A stretch of 14,390 nucleotides of DNA, from the NCBI GenBank assembly GCA_021772735.1, contig JAJFLK010000222.1, positions 1-14,390 of the forward strand. The letters run 5' to 3'. The stretch is from Candidatus Sumerlaeota bacterium. Lineage in GTDB: Bacteria; Sumerlaeota; Sumerlaeia; MVZB01; JAJFLK01. The first letter of the stretch is position 1, and every line of letters starts with the position of its first letter. A program made the position numbers and the translations under genes. Positions 7,003-13,374 of the stretch are shown here, in pieces. The notes under the pieces were generated by a model. That model did no database searches, was not told the origin of the DNA, and was given only the letters and a program-made list of their open reading frames with translations.

Positions 7003-8583
7003 ATGAGACGCTATATCTCGAAACTTTTTCCCAGCCGCAGGCTCAGGTTGATGGCCATCTCGTGCTTTGCGGCCCTGGCGCTATCCGGTTACCTTTTCTT
7101 TGGTTTGAATTCCAAGACGAGGCGCTCGCGTGATTACTCGTCCGAGGCTTTCTTCACACAACCCGTCCCCGTAGAGCAATACGAGGCAATTAAGAGCTCC
7201 GAAGACTTGACTGCCGAAAAGGATCCACGCCTGCCACGCGTGGGCCTGGCACAGTTTATTCGGACCGCCGAAGACGAAATCTCGTTTTGCATGTTTCGAT
7301 TTGATCTGGCGATCGTGGTCGATGCGCTTGTCGACGCGCATCATCGAGGCGTGCGTATCCGGGTTCTCACGGATCAGGATTTCAAATTTGCGTACTGGCC
7401 TTCAGCTTTCAATGCCCTTGAAGATGCCGGTATCGAAGTCCGAACAGCCAACTGGATCATGAATCGACCGATGCATAACAAGTTTGTTGTGGTCGATCAG
7501 AAGTCCGTGTGGACGGGCGATTGGAACGCTCATCAGGCAGATGAATTTCTGGCTCATCATTCCGCGTTGAAAATCACCGACCTCGGATTGGCTTCAATTT
7601 ACTCTGACTATTTCAATCGTCTATATGAGGGAATTCCGCCCGAAGGGTTGCGCGATTATCCCAAAGAGGAAGAACGGTCCGTCCGGCTCGGTAACGGCGT
7701 CTTGCTTCGAGTGCATTACATTCCGGCTGAATCCGGCTCGCAAGTGGTCGCACGCGAACTTGCGAAGGCCGAGAAAGAAATCGTTTTCGCCGAGGCGTAT
7801 TTGGGCGACCTCCAGGTTCTCAACGAGCTTGCGCACGCAAGCTGGAGGGGCGTCGCCGTCCGCGGCCTCTACCAGAATAGCACGAAGAATGCCGCCGCCT
7901 CCCTGGCGATTCGTGGAGTCGATATACGTCGGCCTCTCCTTTTCTTGGGCAGCAAGTATATCGTGATCGACGGTCGAACGGTTGTCACTGGCTCTTGGAA
8001 CGCAAGCGCGGATCATCCCGACTACGACAACCTGATCGTGATCAAGGGCGACATAGGACTCAGCCAAGACTTCCTCATGAATTTCGATGCAATGTTTTCC
8101 GATGCGGTTCCCTATCTTAACCCTGGCGTAGAGCGCGAACCTGTCGAGCCGCCGGAAACTTCAGAGGGGGGAATCGAGCGTTTCGATCCGACTCCCATCC
8201 ATGTCGATGCGTCCCCCGGCTCACCGGTCGTCGAGGCGATTTACGTTGATCGCTCGCAGATGATTCTCGACCAAAGCGTAGAGGTCTGGGTTGAGGTATC
8301 CGTGGCGCATGGAGATTCGGGAGAGCAGTATCGACTCGTCTGTTACGCGGCGCCACGCTTCAGCAAATACGGAGAGGGAATCGCCGATGCAGGTTCTCCG
8401 GTTGTACTGAACCCATGGGCCGCATCTGCCGGACAGCCCCCGCGCTCTGTGGTTTTTAAATTTGCCTGCAGAACAACTCTCGGGCCGCAGTGGCAGCTCT
8501 ACGCACGCATCATCGCCAAAGATCCGCGGACCGGTCGCCAACGCGAAGTCGGTCTGTATGAAGCCCCGTTCTTCGCGAAGTAA
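7003..8583 (+). CDS. Membrane-anchored phospholipase D-like (HKD superfamily) protein
   Basis: 526 residues. A basic N-terminus (MRRYISKLFPSRRLR) and one hydrophobic segment at about 16-34 suggest an inner-membrane anchor with the catalytic part outside the cytoplasm. Two PLD repeats follow. The first (about 75-210) has an intact motif, His158-x-Lys160-x4-Asp165 (HNKFVVVD), followed by TGDWN. The second (about 235-375) has GSKYIVID then TGSWN, so Lys318 and Asp323 are kept but the His is Gly316. About residues 400-526 form a beta-rich domain of unknown family. The start was placed at ATG 7003 with a weak GGAAAG 6 nt upstream. A GTG at 6970 is in frame but would put 11 residues before the basic N-terminus. 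Known relatives cleave phosphodiesters in lipids or nucleic acids. The substrate here is unknown. It converges on the AlgJ-like gene with a 23-bp gap. Confidence 0.87.
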   Translation: MRRYISKLFPSRRLRLMAISCFAALALSGYLFFGLNSKTRRSRDYSSEAFFTQPVPVEQYEAIKSSEDLTAEKDPRLPRVGLAQFIRTAEDEISFCMFRFDLAIVVDALVDAHHRGVRIRVLTDQDFKFAYWPSAFNALEDAGIEVRTANWIMNRPMHNKFVVVDQKSVWTGDWNAHQADEFLAHHSALKITDLGLASIYSDYFNRLYEGIPPEGLRDYPKEEERSVRLGNGVLLRVHYIPAESGSQVVARELAKAEKEIVFAEAYLGDLQVLNELAHASWRGVAVRGLYQNSTKNAAASLAIRGVDIRRPLLFLGSKYIVIDGRTVVTGSWNASADHPDYDNLIVIKGDIGLSQDFLMNFDAMFSDAVPYLNPGVEREPVEPPETSEGGIERFDPTPIHVDASPGSPVVEAIYVDRSQMILDQSVEVWVEVSVAHGDSGEQYRLVCYAAPRFSKYGEGIADAGSPVVLNPWAASAGQPPRSVVFKFACRTTLGPQWQLYARIIAKDPRTGRQREVGLYEAPFFAK

Positions 8584-8606
8584 CCTCAGACGCTTCGGCG
8601 GGTCAT

Positions 8607-10616
8607 CTACTGATCGTTATTATTCGCCGCAGCGGCAGGCCAGGGTCTCTTGCCATAAATTTCCGGCTCGACGATCAGAATCGAAGCGCCCTTTGACGTC
8701 CCCTCAGATTTGAACGAGAGCGTGATATCGACTTCTTCACCCCCGAAACCGTCGATGTCTACCGTCCAATTCTTGCGAATCGAATATTCCCATTGCGAAG
8801 AGTACGCAATTCTTGCCGATCCCAGTTCCCGGCCTTGTGCCGAGAGCCCCACATTGACTTTGTAATTCTCTTCGCCGGGCCCCGGCAGGAGGATTATGGT
8901 TGAATAGAATGATCGCTCAATGTTTGCAGGAAGTTTGCTGAAAGTGACCGACGCATCCACCGAACCGGACTTCACATCGAACGCAATTTCAAGCGCTTCC
9001 TGCTCGTACCTGTAAAACTTGACTGTTGTAATATCATTCCTGACAGCTCGCGGTTCAATGTATTCAGGGAAATCGAGCAATGAATATCGAGAGGAATCGA
9101 CAAGGGGAATCATGTGCCATTGCCGGAAGTCCATAAGAAGGTCCGGCACTATTTCCCAGACGAGTATCTTGGTTCTCGGCGAGACTCCTCTGCGCGCAAG
9201 AACTCGCCTGCTCATCGTCGGAGAGCCGGCCGCTATGGATATAACGTTTGTGGGCAAATTCAATTCTTTGACGAGATGATACCAGAAGGAGGAGGTCGTG
9301 TTGCTGGGATATGCCAGGAAGCTGTCTCCGACGAGCTGTACAAAAGTGTCTTGCGCGTTCCGGTCGAAGAGTTCGGTATCGCCGAGGTGAGCCCAATCGG
9401 TGATCTCAAAAAGGGCATCGATTTGCTTGATGTCGGATTCGGGCGGTGGTGTCGCCGGGTCTTGGGTCGCAGTGGGGCCAGCTCCCCCTGATGGGTGATA
9501 AGTCCTCAGCTCGGGGTTCTCTCGCCAGGCCTTCGTTTCTCGAATGCGCTCCGCGATGGCCGCGGCCGCAAGGTGCGCGCCTTCACTTCGCCAGTGTGCC
9601 CCGGTGTATTCATATAGCTTGATTTGATCCTCGGGTGAGAAACCTTGATCCCGCTCACGGAGAAAAACTGGCGTCAGGTCCACATAAGCAACACCTATGC
9701 CGTCCAACTGTTTCAAGAATTCGAGAAAGAAAACATCGACGCGCGCGTTCTGCCGCGGATCGAAATGCAAGCCGGTCGCCAAGTCTGGATAGATTGTGGT
9801 CTTTCTTGGGGGGAAAAACATAATCAATTCGATGCCTTGCTCGGCGCATTGGCCGGCGTAACGGGCAATGGCATCGAGCGGTCGAACGGAATTCGAAGTC
9901 TCTGTGCTCGGCTCCCAGAAGCGGGGCGTATACAGATATTGAAAAGCCTCGAAAGACAGTCCCAAGTCTTTATTATGTATCTTTTTCTCACTGCCCTTCG
10001 CTCTTAGTAATTCAAGGATCTGTTTCACCTCCGGAGCAAGGGCTTTGTATTCCGAAGGGATGGGAAGTGGTTGCGGGTCATTCGATCCTGGCGTGGCTGG
10101 AGTGCTTATCACCGCGTCGGGAGGAGTCGTATTATTCGCATTCTCGCTCGGCCGGTCTGAAAGTGTGTTTCTCCCTCCGGAGATTCGGTTCGCGCTGATC
10201 GCCCAATAGACGGGCAGGGCAAAATCGCCCACGTCATCGACCTGCATGGTCGTGGAGACCCGGTTTTCAATGTCGGCAAAAGGAACCAGACTGACGTGCA
10301 GCCGCTCGCCGGTCTTGTATGACGATGCCGGCAGTTTCATGCGGTTGCGGAACGCCCAGAAGGCGGCCAATATATCGGATTGGGGCAATCGTGATAGCGC
10401 CGGTGGATCGGCAAGTAATTCGATATACGTAATGCAATCTTCGTAGGGCGCATCCCGAGGGTCCGGGACCTGCGAAATTCTGCCCACGGTGCACGTCAGC
10501 TCGATCGCGGATTTGAGTAGATCATTCCCGCCATCTTGAGCGGATGATATCGAGAGGCTGCACAGAAGGTATAGGACGCAGGCGGCAAGGCCTCGTGCAA
10601 GCACGCGGAATTGCAT
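8607..10616 (-). CDS. Secreted AlgJ/AlgX-like SGNH-fold protein (putative polysaccharide O-acetyltransferase)
   Basis: 669 residues with a Sec signal peptide (MQFRVLARGLAACVLYLLCS, cleavage likely SSA-QD near 27). The N-terminal ~160 residues are of unknown family, then a Pro/Ser-rich linker (about 165-195). An AlgJ/AlgX-type domain spans about 205-500. It has IELIMFFPPRKTTIYPD, the block TGAHWRSEGAHLAAAA with His341, and VGDSF with the likely nucleophile Ser432. In the Pseudomonas relatives the Asp-x-His pair and this Ser form the triad that acetylates alginate. Here the Asp position is Gly339. The C-terminal ~130 residues are a beta-sandwich, perhaps carbohydrate-binding as in AlgX. ATG 10616 was chosen for its signal peptide and AGAGGA SD (GAGG core 7 nt upstream). 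An in-frame extension to 10850 would read through the tRNA-Val gene. A plausible role is modification of an exported glycan in the periplasm, but activity is uncertain. Confidence 0.8.
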   Translation of the reverse strand: MQFRVLARGLAACVLYLLCSLSISSAQDGGNDLLKSAIELTCTVGRISQVPDPRDAPYEDCITYIELLADPPALSRLPQSDILAAFWAFRNRMKLPASSYKTGERLHVSLVPFADIENRVSTTMQVDDVGDFALPVYWAISANRISGGRNTLSDRPSENANNTTPPDAVISTPATPGSNDPQPLPIPSEYKALAPEVKQILELLRAKGSEKKIHNKDLGLSFEAFQYLYTPRFWEPSTETSNSVRPLDAIARYAGQCAEQGIELIMFFPPRKTTIYPDLATGLHFDPRQNARVDVFFLEFLKQLDGIGVAYVDLTPVFLRERDQGFSPEDQIKLYEYTGAHWRSEGAHLAAAAIAERIRETKAWRENPELRTYHPSGGAGPTATQDPATPPPESDIKQIDALFEITDWAHLGDTELFDRNAQDTFVQLVGDSFLAYPSNTTSSFWYHLVKELNLPTNVISIAAGSPTMSRRVLARRGVSPRTKILVWEIVPDLLMDFRQWHMIPLVDSSRYSLLDFPEYIEPRAVRNDITTVKFYRYEQEALEIAFDVKSGSVDASVTFSKLPANIERSFYSTIILLPGPGEENYKVNVGLSAQGRELGSARIAYSSQWEYSIRKNWTVDIDGFGGEEVDITLSFKSEGTSKGASILIVEPEIYGKRPWPAAAANNNDQ

Positions 10617-10622
10617 TGTCGA

Positions 10623-10628
10623 TCCTCT
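10623..10628 (-). promoter_or_regulatory. SD for the AlgJ-like gene
   Basis: AGAGGA on the minus strand with its GAGG core 7 nt before ATG 10616. It supports the start at the signal peptide rather than the long upstream extension. Confidence 0.6.
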
Positions 10629-10709
10629 TGAGGCCGTTCTCGGTCCGCCGGATGCTGCGTCAGTTCGCTCGCGCGGGTACGGTTTGGAACTTTGAATCCC
10701 GGAGAGGGA

Positions 10710-10726
10710 CGGCGCCGTCTGCGCCG
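10710..10726 (-). repeat. GC-rich hairpin in the leader between tRNA-Val and the AlgJ-like gene
   Basis: CGGCGC and GCGCCG pair as a 6-bp stem with a 5-nt loop. They overlap a perfect 12-nt palindrome (GACGGCGCCGTC, 10708-10719). A second small stem (TCCC/GGGA) follows on the minus strand. No T-run follows either, so this is not an ordinary intrinsic terminator. It may be an RNA-processing or stability structure downstream of the tRNA. Confidence 0.35.
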
Positions 10727-10758
10727 CATCGGCTCTGGTATCCTTGCTGGGATAAAGG

Positions 10759-10835
10759 TGGTGGGTGGAGCCGGAATCGAACCGACGACATCCGCCTTGT
10801 AAGGGCGGCGCTCTAGCCAACTGAGCTACCCACCC
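10759..10835 (-). tRNA. tRNA-Val (anticodon UAC), CCA encoded
   Basis: Read on the minus strand all four arms form. Acceptor GGGTGGG pairs with TCCACCC (with one G-T). The D-stem is GCTC/GAGC. Anticodon stem CCGCC/GGCGG encloses the loop CTTACAA, giving anticodon TAC. The T-stem GTCGG/CCGGC encloses the loop TTCGATT. The body is 74 nt (10762-10835) with discriminator A, and CCA follows directly in the DNA (10759-10761). UAC reads GUA and, by wobble, other valine codons. The sequence is close to ordinary bacterial tRNA-Val(UAC), so the call is firm. Confidence 0.97.
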
Positions 10836-10845
10836 AGCCGGACCC

Positions 10846-10875
10846 AGCAAACCAGACCGCGACGGGCGTTGTCAA
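10846..10875 (-). promoter_or_regulatory. Likely promoter of tRNA-Val
   Basis: On the minus strand a perfect TTGACA (10870-10875) is followed after 18 nt by TTTGCT (10846-10851), a poor -10 with only the first and last bases of TATAAT. The -10 ends 10 nt before the mature tRNA 5' end, the spacing expected for a tRNA gene with a very short leader. The -35 is convincing, the -10 much less so. Confidence 0.5.
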
Positions 10876-10888
10876 TTCGGATGGTCGG

Positions 10889-10900
10889 CCCGCCGGCGGG
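10889..10900. repeat. 12-nt all-GC palindrome upstream of the tRNA promoter
   Basis: CCCGCCGGCGGG is a perfect inverted repeat located just upstream of the -35 of tRNA-Val. It could be a protein-binding site or a cruciform. There is no T-run to make it a terminator, and it may be chance in GC-rich DNA. Confidence 0.3.
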
Positions 10901-10933
10901 TGGGTTGTGTTTCGGCACGAGCGTCGAAGAAGA

Positions 10934-10974
10934 GAATCCGCAGATTACACAGATTTCACAGATTACGCGGATTC
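10934..10974. repeat. 41-bp intergenic repeat with inverted ends and 9-nt internal period
   Basis: The element begins GAATCCGC and ends GCGGATTC, an exact 8-nt inverted repeat. Between the ends, units related to CAGATTACA repeat every 9 nt (CAGATTACA, CAGATTTCA, CAGATTACG, then the degenerate CGGATTCTG at the end). A short CGGAT-GAG-ATCCG hairpin follows at 10979-10991, and 11010-11031 (TTCTTCGCGGC then TTTGCGTGAAA) resembles the phrase often found with such elements. From memory, repeats of this style are scattered through intergenic DNA of many environmental bacteria; their function is unknown. Confidence 0.6.
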
Positions 10975-11159
10975 TGATCGGATGAGATCCGTGTGGCCGC
11001 GCCTCTCTATTCTTCGCGGCTTTGCGTGAAATACCCGCCTGGCACGTGTTCTCCGGGGTGAGCTTCCCTTGCGACTCTCAGAACTGAATCGCGTTCGTCA
11101 AGATCGGCATTCGCGAAATACGTTCGATTTTCCGATCTCGCTCCGGCTAAGCTTCCGGC

Positions 11160-13130
11160 ATGTCCAGAGCAGCCGGTCGTTCCTTAATCACATTCGCAAT
11201 CGTGTTTCTCGCGGTCGCCGTGTTCTTCGGCCTCTCCGGTGTGGCCTCGGCTCAAGATGCGGCGGCCCCGAAACTGCCGACCCCATCGGCCTGGCCTCCC
11301 GTGCTGACCGAACGCCTTTGGGATGATCCCGGCTCGACTGCCGGTCCCGTGCAGGACGAACCAGGCGCGCCTCGGATGCTTCTGATCTATCCCAAGCCCG
11401 GCACCAAGGTCGATTGGGATGAAAAGAACACGCGATACGCGGGCCGCGTCGAGCCGGCAGATTCTGTCGTCCGCATCGGCGATACCGAAATCACGGTCTA
11501 TCCAGGCGGCGTGTTCACGGGATTGATCGAATTGCCGGTCGGCATCCGCGAGGTGAGATTTATCACCGAGCGCGCCGGCAAACGGACGACACTCGCGCGG
11601 ACCATCACGCGGCACGAACGCAGGCTCGGTCCTGCCATCTCGCCGCTGGCTTTTCATCCCGCGCCCGTGGAGCCCGCAGGCAAGCAAGAGTATTGGCTCC
11701 GTCCCGATTCGCAGTTCAAGGTCCGGCTCCGGGCGAGCCCGGGCGGCGAGGCGTCTTTCAGGATCGGCTGGGCGAGCCACTGGCAGCCGATGAAAGAAGT
11801 CCGGGCGACGCCCGAGGAAGGCGGCGCTTACGAAGCGATCATCGGCGCGCCCGAAAGCCTGGCTCCCGGCGAACTCACGGCGGTCGAATTTCGAGTGGAA
11901 GCAGGGAACGGAGCGCGTGACGCCGAACCCATCCACATGACGTCCAAGTTGCGAGTCCTGCGCCTCGCCGCTGATGAACCCTTGCGCGGCGAGGTCACCG
12001 AATATCGGTCGACGTTCCTCAAGAATCCCGAGGGCTGGGAACGATATGGAAACTGGGTCGGCGGCGTGCCCTTCGCGCTGATGGCCCGGCTTGGCGACCG
12101 CGTTCACGTCGATTTCGGCCGTGGCGCGGCGGGATATCTTGAGATCGCAAACGTGCGCATCGGTCTCGAATCCGCCCGTGTTTCGCTCCCGATGTTGGCC
12201 GAGCCCGTCGTCGCGTTTGGGAATGCAGATGGGGCACGCCCGGATCGTGTCGTCATCGACTGGCCTGCATCGAGCCCGGTCGCCACCATTTTCGATGTCA
12301 ATGAGACTGGAGACCCCGGGGCGGAAATCTCGGCTTTGCGGGTCTCGCTTCCGGGCGCCGCCGGTGCAGCCTCGGGGCGATTTGCGCCGAGCGCGCCGAG
12401 CCCGTTTCGCGATGTGGAGATCGTGGACGGCAGCGCCGAGAGCCCGCCCGAAGTTCGCATCGGTCTGAAAAATCGTGAGCTCTGGGGCTACGAGATCGGC
12501 ATGGTTGATTCCGAGACGCTTCGGCTTGAAGTCCGATCTCGTCCGGCGATATCGAGCGACCTGAAGCGGCCGCTCAAGGGCATGCGCATCATGCTCGATG
12601 CCGGCCACGGCGGCAGCGACAATGGGGCGCTCGGGCCATCGGGTTTGACCGAGGCCGACGTGAACCTTGTCCTCGCAGCGCAACTGGAATCCAGGCTCGC
12701 GGCGCTCGGGGCGGAGATCCTCCAGGCGAGAACCACGGATGCGAAGGTCGAGCTGGACGCCCGGGTCAAGGAGGCGCTCGAGTGGGCCCCGGATATGTTC
12801 ATCAGCGTTCACCACAATTCGGTCGCCCTGGCGACGCACCCAATGAAGGACCAGGGGCCGAAGGTGTATTACCACTATCCGCACTCGATTGGCTTGGCCG
12901 GCGCAATCGCCGGAGAGCTGTCCGCCCTGCTAACCCCCGGCAAGAAACCTCGCGTCCTGAAGAGTGTTTTCCGGGTGAACCGGAATATCAGCCTATGCCC
13001 GTCGGTCCTGATCGAAGGCGGATTCATCTGCAATCCGCTCGATGAGATCATCCTGCGCGATCCCGCGCGCCTGGACCAGATGGCCGAGGCGATCGCACGG
13101 GGGGTTGTGCAGTCGCTTTCGGGTCCCTGA
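11160..13130 (+). CDS. N-acetylmuramoyl-L-alanine amidase (Amidase_3) with large beta-rich N-terminal region
   Basis: 656 residues. A Sec signal peptide (hydrophobic core ITFAIVFLAVAVFFGL, cleavage near ASA-QD at 32) directs it out of the cytoplasm. Residues 75-155 look like an Ig/glucodextranase-B-type domain (YAGRVEPADSVVRIGDTEI). About 300-340 resembles an SH3-like module (GDRVHVDFGRGAAGYLEIAN), and about 345-470 is an AMIN-like beta domain. The catalytic domain spans about 472-656. The zinc ligands are His483 in LDAGHGG, Glu498 in LTEADVN and His551 in ISVHHN. The catalytic Glu619 is in VLIEGGFICNP. The enzyme cuts the bond between N-acetylmuramic acid and L-alanine in peptidoglycan, typically at division. 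About 650 residues is long for an AmiC-type enzyme. The ATG has no clear SD. An S41 protease gene follows on the same strand. Confidence 0.93.
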   Translation: MSRAAGRSLITFAIVFLAVAVFFGLSGVASAQDAAAPKLPTPSAWPPVLTERLWDDPGSTAGPVQDEPGAPRMLLIYPKPGTKVDWDEKNTRYAGRVEPADSVVRIGDTEITVYPGGVFTGLIELPVGIREVRFITERAGKRTTLARTITRHERRLGPAISPLAFHPAPVEPAGKQEYWLRPDSQFKVRLRASPGGEASFRIGWASHWQPMKEVRATPEEGGAYEAIIGAPESLAPGELTAVEFRVEAGNGARDAEPIHMTSKLRVLRLAADEPLRGEVTEYRSTFLKNPEGWERYGNWVGGVPFALMARLGDRVHVDFGRGAAGYLEIANVRIGLESARVSLPMLAEPVVAFGNADGARPDRVVIDWPASSPVATIFDVNETGDPGAEISALRVSLPGAAGAASGRFAPSAPSPFRDVEIVDGSAESPPEVRIGLKNRELWGYEIGMVDSETLRLEVRSRPAISSDLKRPLKGMRIMLDAGHGGSDNGALGPSGLTEADVNLVLAAQLESRLAALGAEILQARTTDAKVELDARVKEALEWAPDMFISVHHNSVALATHPMKDQGPKVYYHYPHSIGLAGAIAGELSALLTPGKKPRVLKSVFRVNRNISLCPSVLIEGGFICNPLDEIILRDPARLDQMAEAIARGVVQSLSGP

Positions 13131-13139
13131 CGCGGTGGC

Positions 13140-13151
13140 GACGCTAGCGTC
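13140..13151. repeat. 12-nt palindrome just after the amidase stop
   Basis: GACGCTAGCGTC is a perfect inverted repeat 10 bp after the amidase stop codon. As a hairpin it has only a 4-bp stem with a CTAG loop and no T-run, so a protein-binding site or repeat remnant is as likely as a terminator. Confidence 0.3.
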
Positions 13152-13306
13152 CGTGGGCTGAAAACCGAGGCGGCGTTGCATTCGATGCGCTATATTGGTT
13201 AAGATGCCTGGGGCCGATACGGCATATTGAGCCACGGCCCCTTGGCGGTTGAGCACGGGCCGGCCCAAACCTCGGGCCCGGCAGAGGGGTCAGCTGTCCT
13301 CGGAAG

Positions 13307-13328
13307 GCCCTTCGGGTTTCGCAAGCCC
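13307..13328 (+). promoter_or_regulatory. Overlapping leader hairpins before the S41 protease gene
   Basis: The bases GGG at 13314-13316 can pair either with the CCC at 13308-13310 (GCCC-TTC-GGGT) or, with the following TTT, with AAGCCC at 13323-13328 (6 bp including one T-G, loop CGC). The two hairpins exclude each other and lie about 50-65 nt before the TTG start. Regulatory use is speculative. Confidence 0.25.
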
Positions 13329-13357
13329 CTTAAATTAGAAACGTTCACAAAATCTCC

Positions 13358-13363
13358 AAGGAG
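13358..13363 (+). promoter_or_regulatory. SD for the TTG start of the S41 protease
   Basis: AAGGAG lies 11 nt before TTG 13375, slightly wide but the best SD near the start. No in-frame ATG lies at a suitable distance: the first, at residue 41, is beyond the membrane segment. Confidence 0.6.
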
Positions 13364-13374
13364 ACCCAACCATC

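Larger units (their letters stand above)
10836..11159. other. 324-bp intergenic region between tRNA-Val and the amidase gene
   Basis: It holds the tRNA promoter (10846-10875), an all-GC palindrome (10889-10900), the 41-bp repeat (10934-10974) and its repeat-like tail to 11031. The remaining ~128 bp before the amidase ATG should contain that gene's promoter, but I see no clear -35/-10 pair. No protein-coding frame is convincing. Confidence 0.6.

Noticed and set aside
7048..7069. Lipobox in the N-terminus of the PLD-like protein (AISC)
   Set aside because: The residue at -3 is Ala rather than Leu, and the hydrophobic stretch continues beyond the Cys, which fits a membrane anchor rather than a lipoprotein signal.
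8584..8606. Bidirectional terminator between the convergent PLD-like and AlgJ-like genes
   Set aside because: A CGC-TTCG-GCG stem exists at 8591-8600, but it is only 3 bp (5 with a bulge) and has no T-run on either strand.
10762..10835. tRNA-Val as the attachment site of a genomic island
   Set aside because: No integrase gene and no duplicated tRNA 3' end were seen in the window.
10934..10974. CRISPR array
   Set aside because: The repeat unit is only 9 nt with no spacers and no cas genes; it is a short tandem or interspersed repeat.
11184..12884. Minus-strand open frame of 566 codons opposite the amidase
   Set aside because: It is very rich in Arg, Asp and His without hydrophobic pattern or motifs, as expected of an antisense shadow; the plus-strand frame has a signal peptide and the full catalytic set.
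13175..13206. Promoter TTGCAT-18-TAAGAT before the S41 protease
   Set aside because: The -35 matches only three of six bases and the -10 is ordinary; pairs this weak occur by chance.
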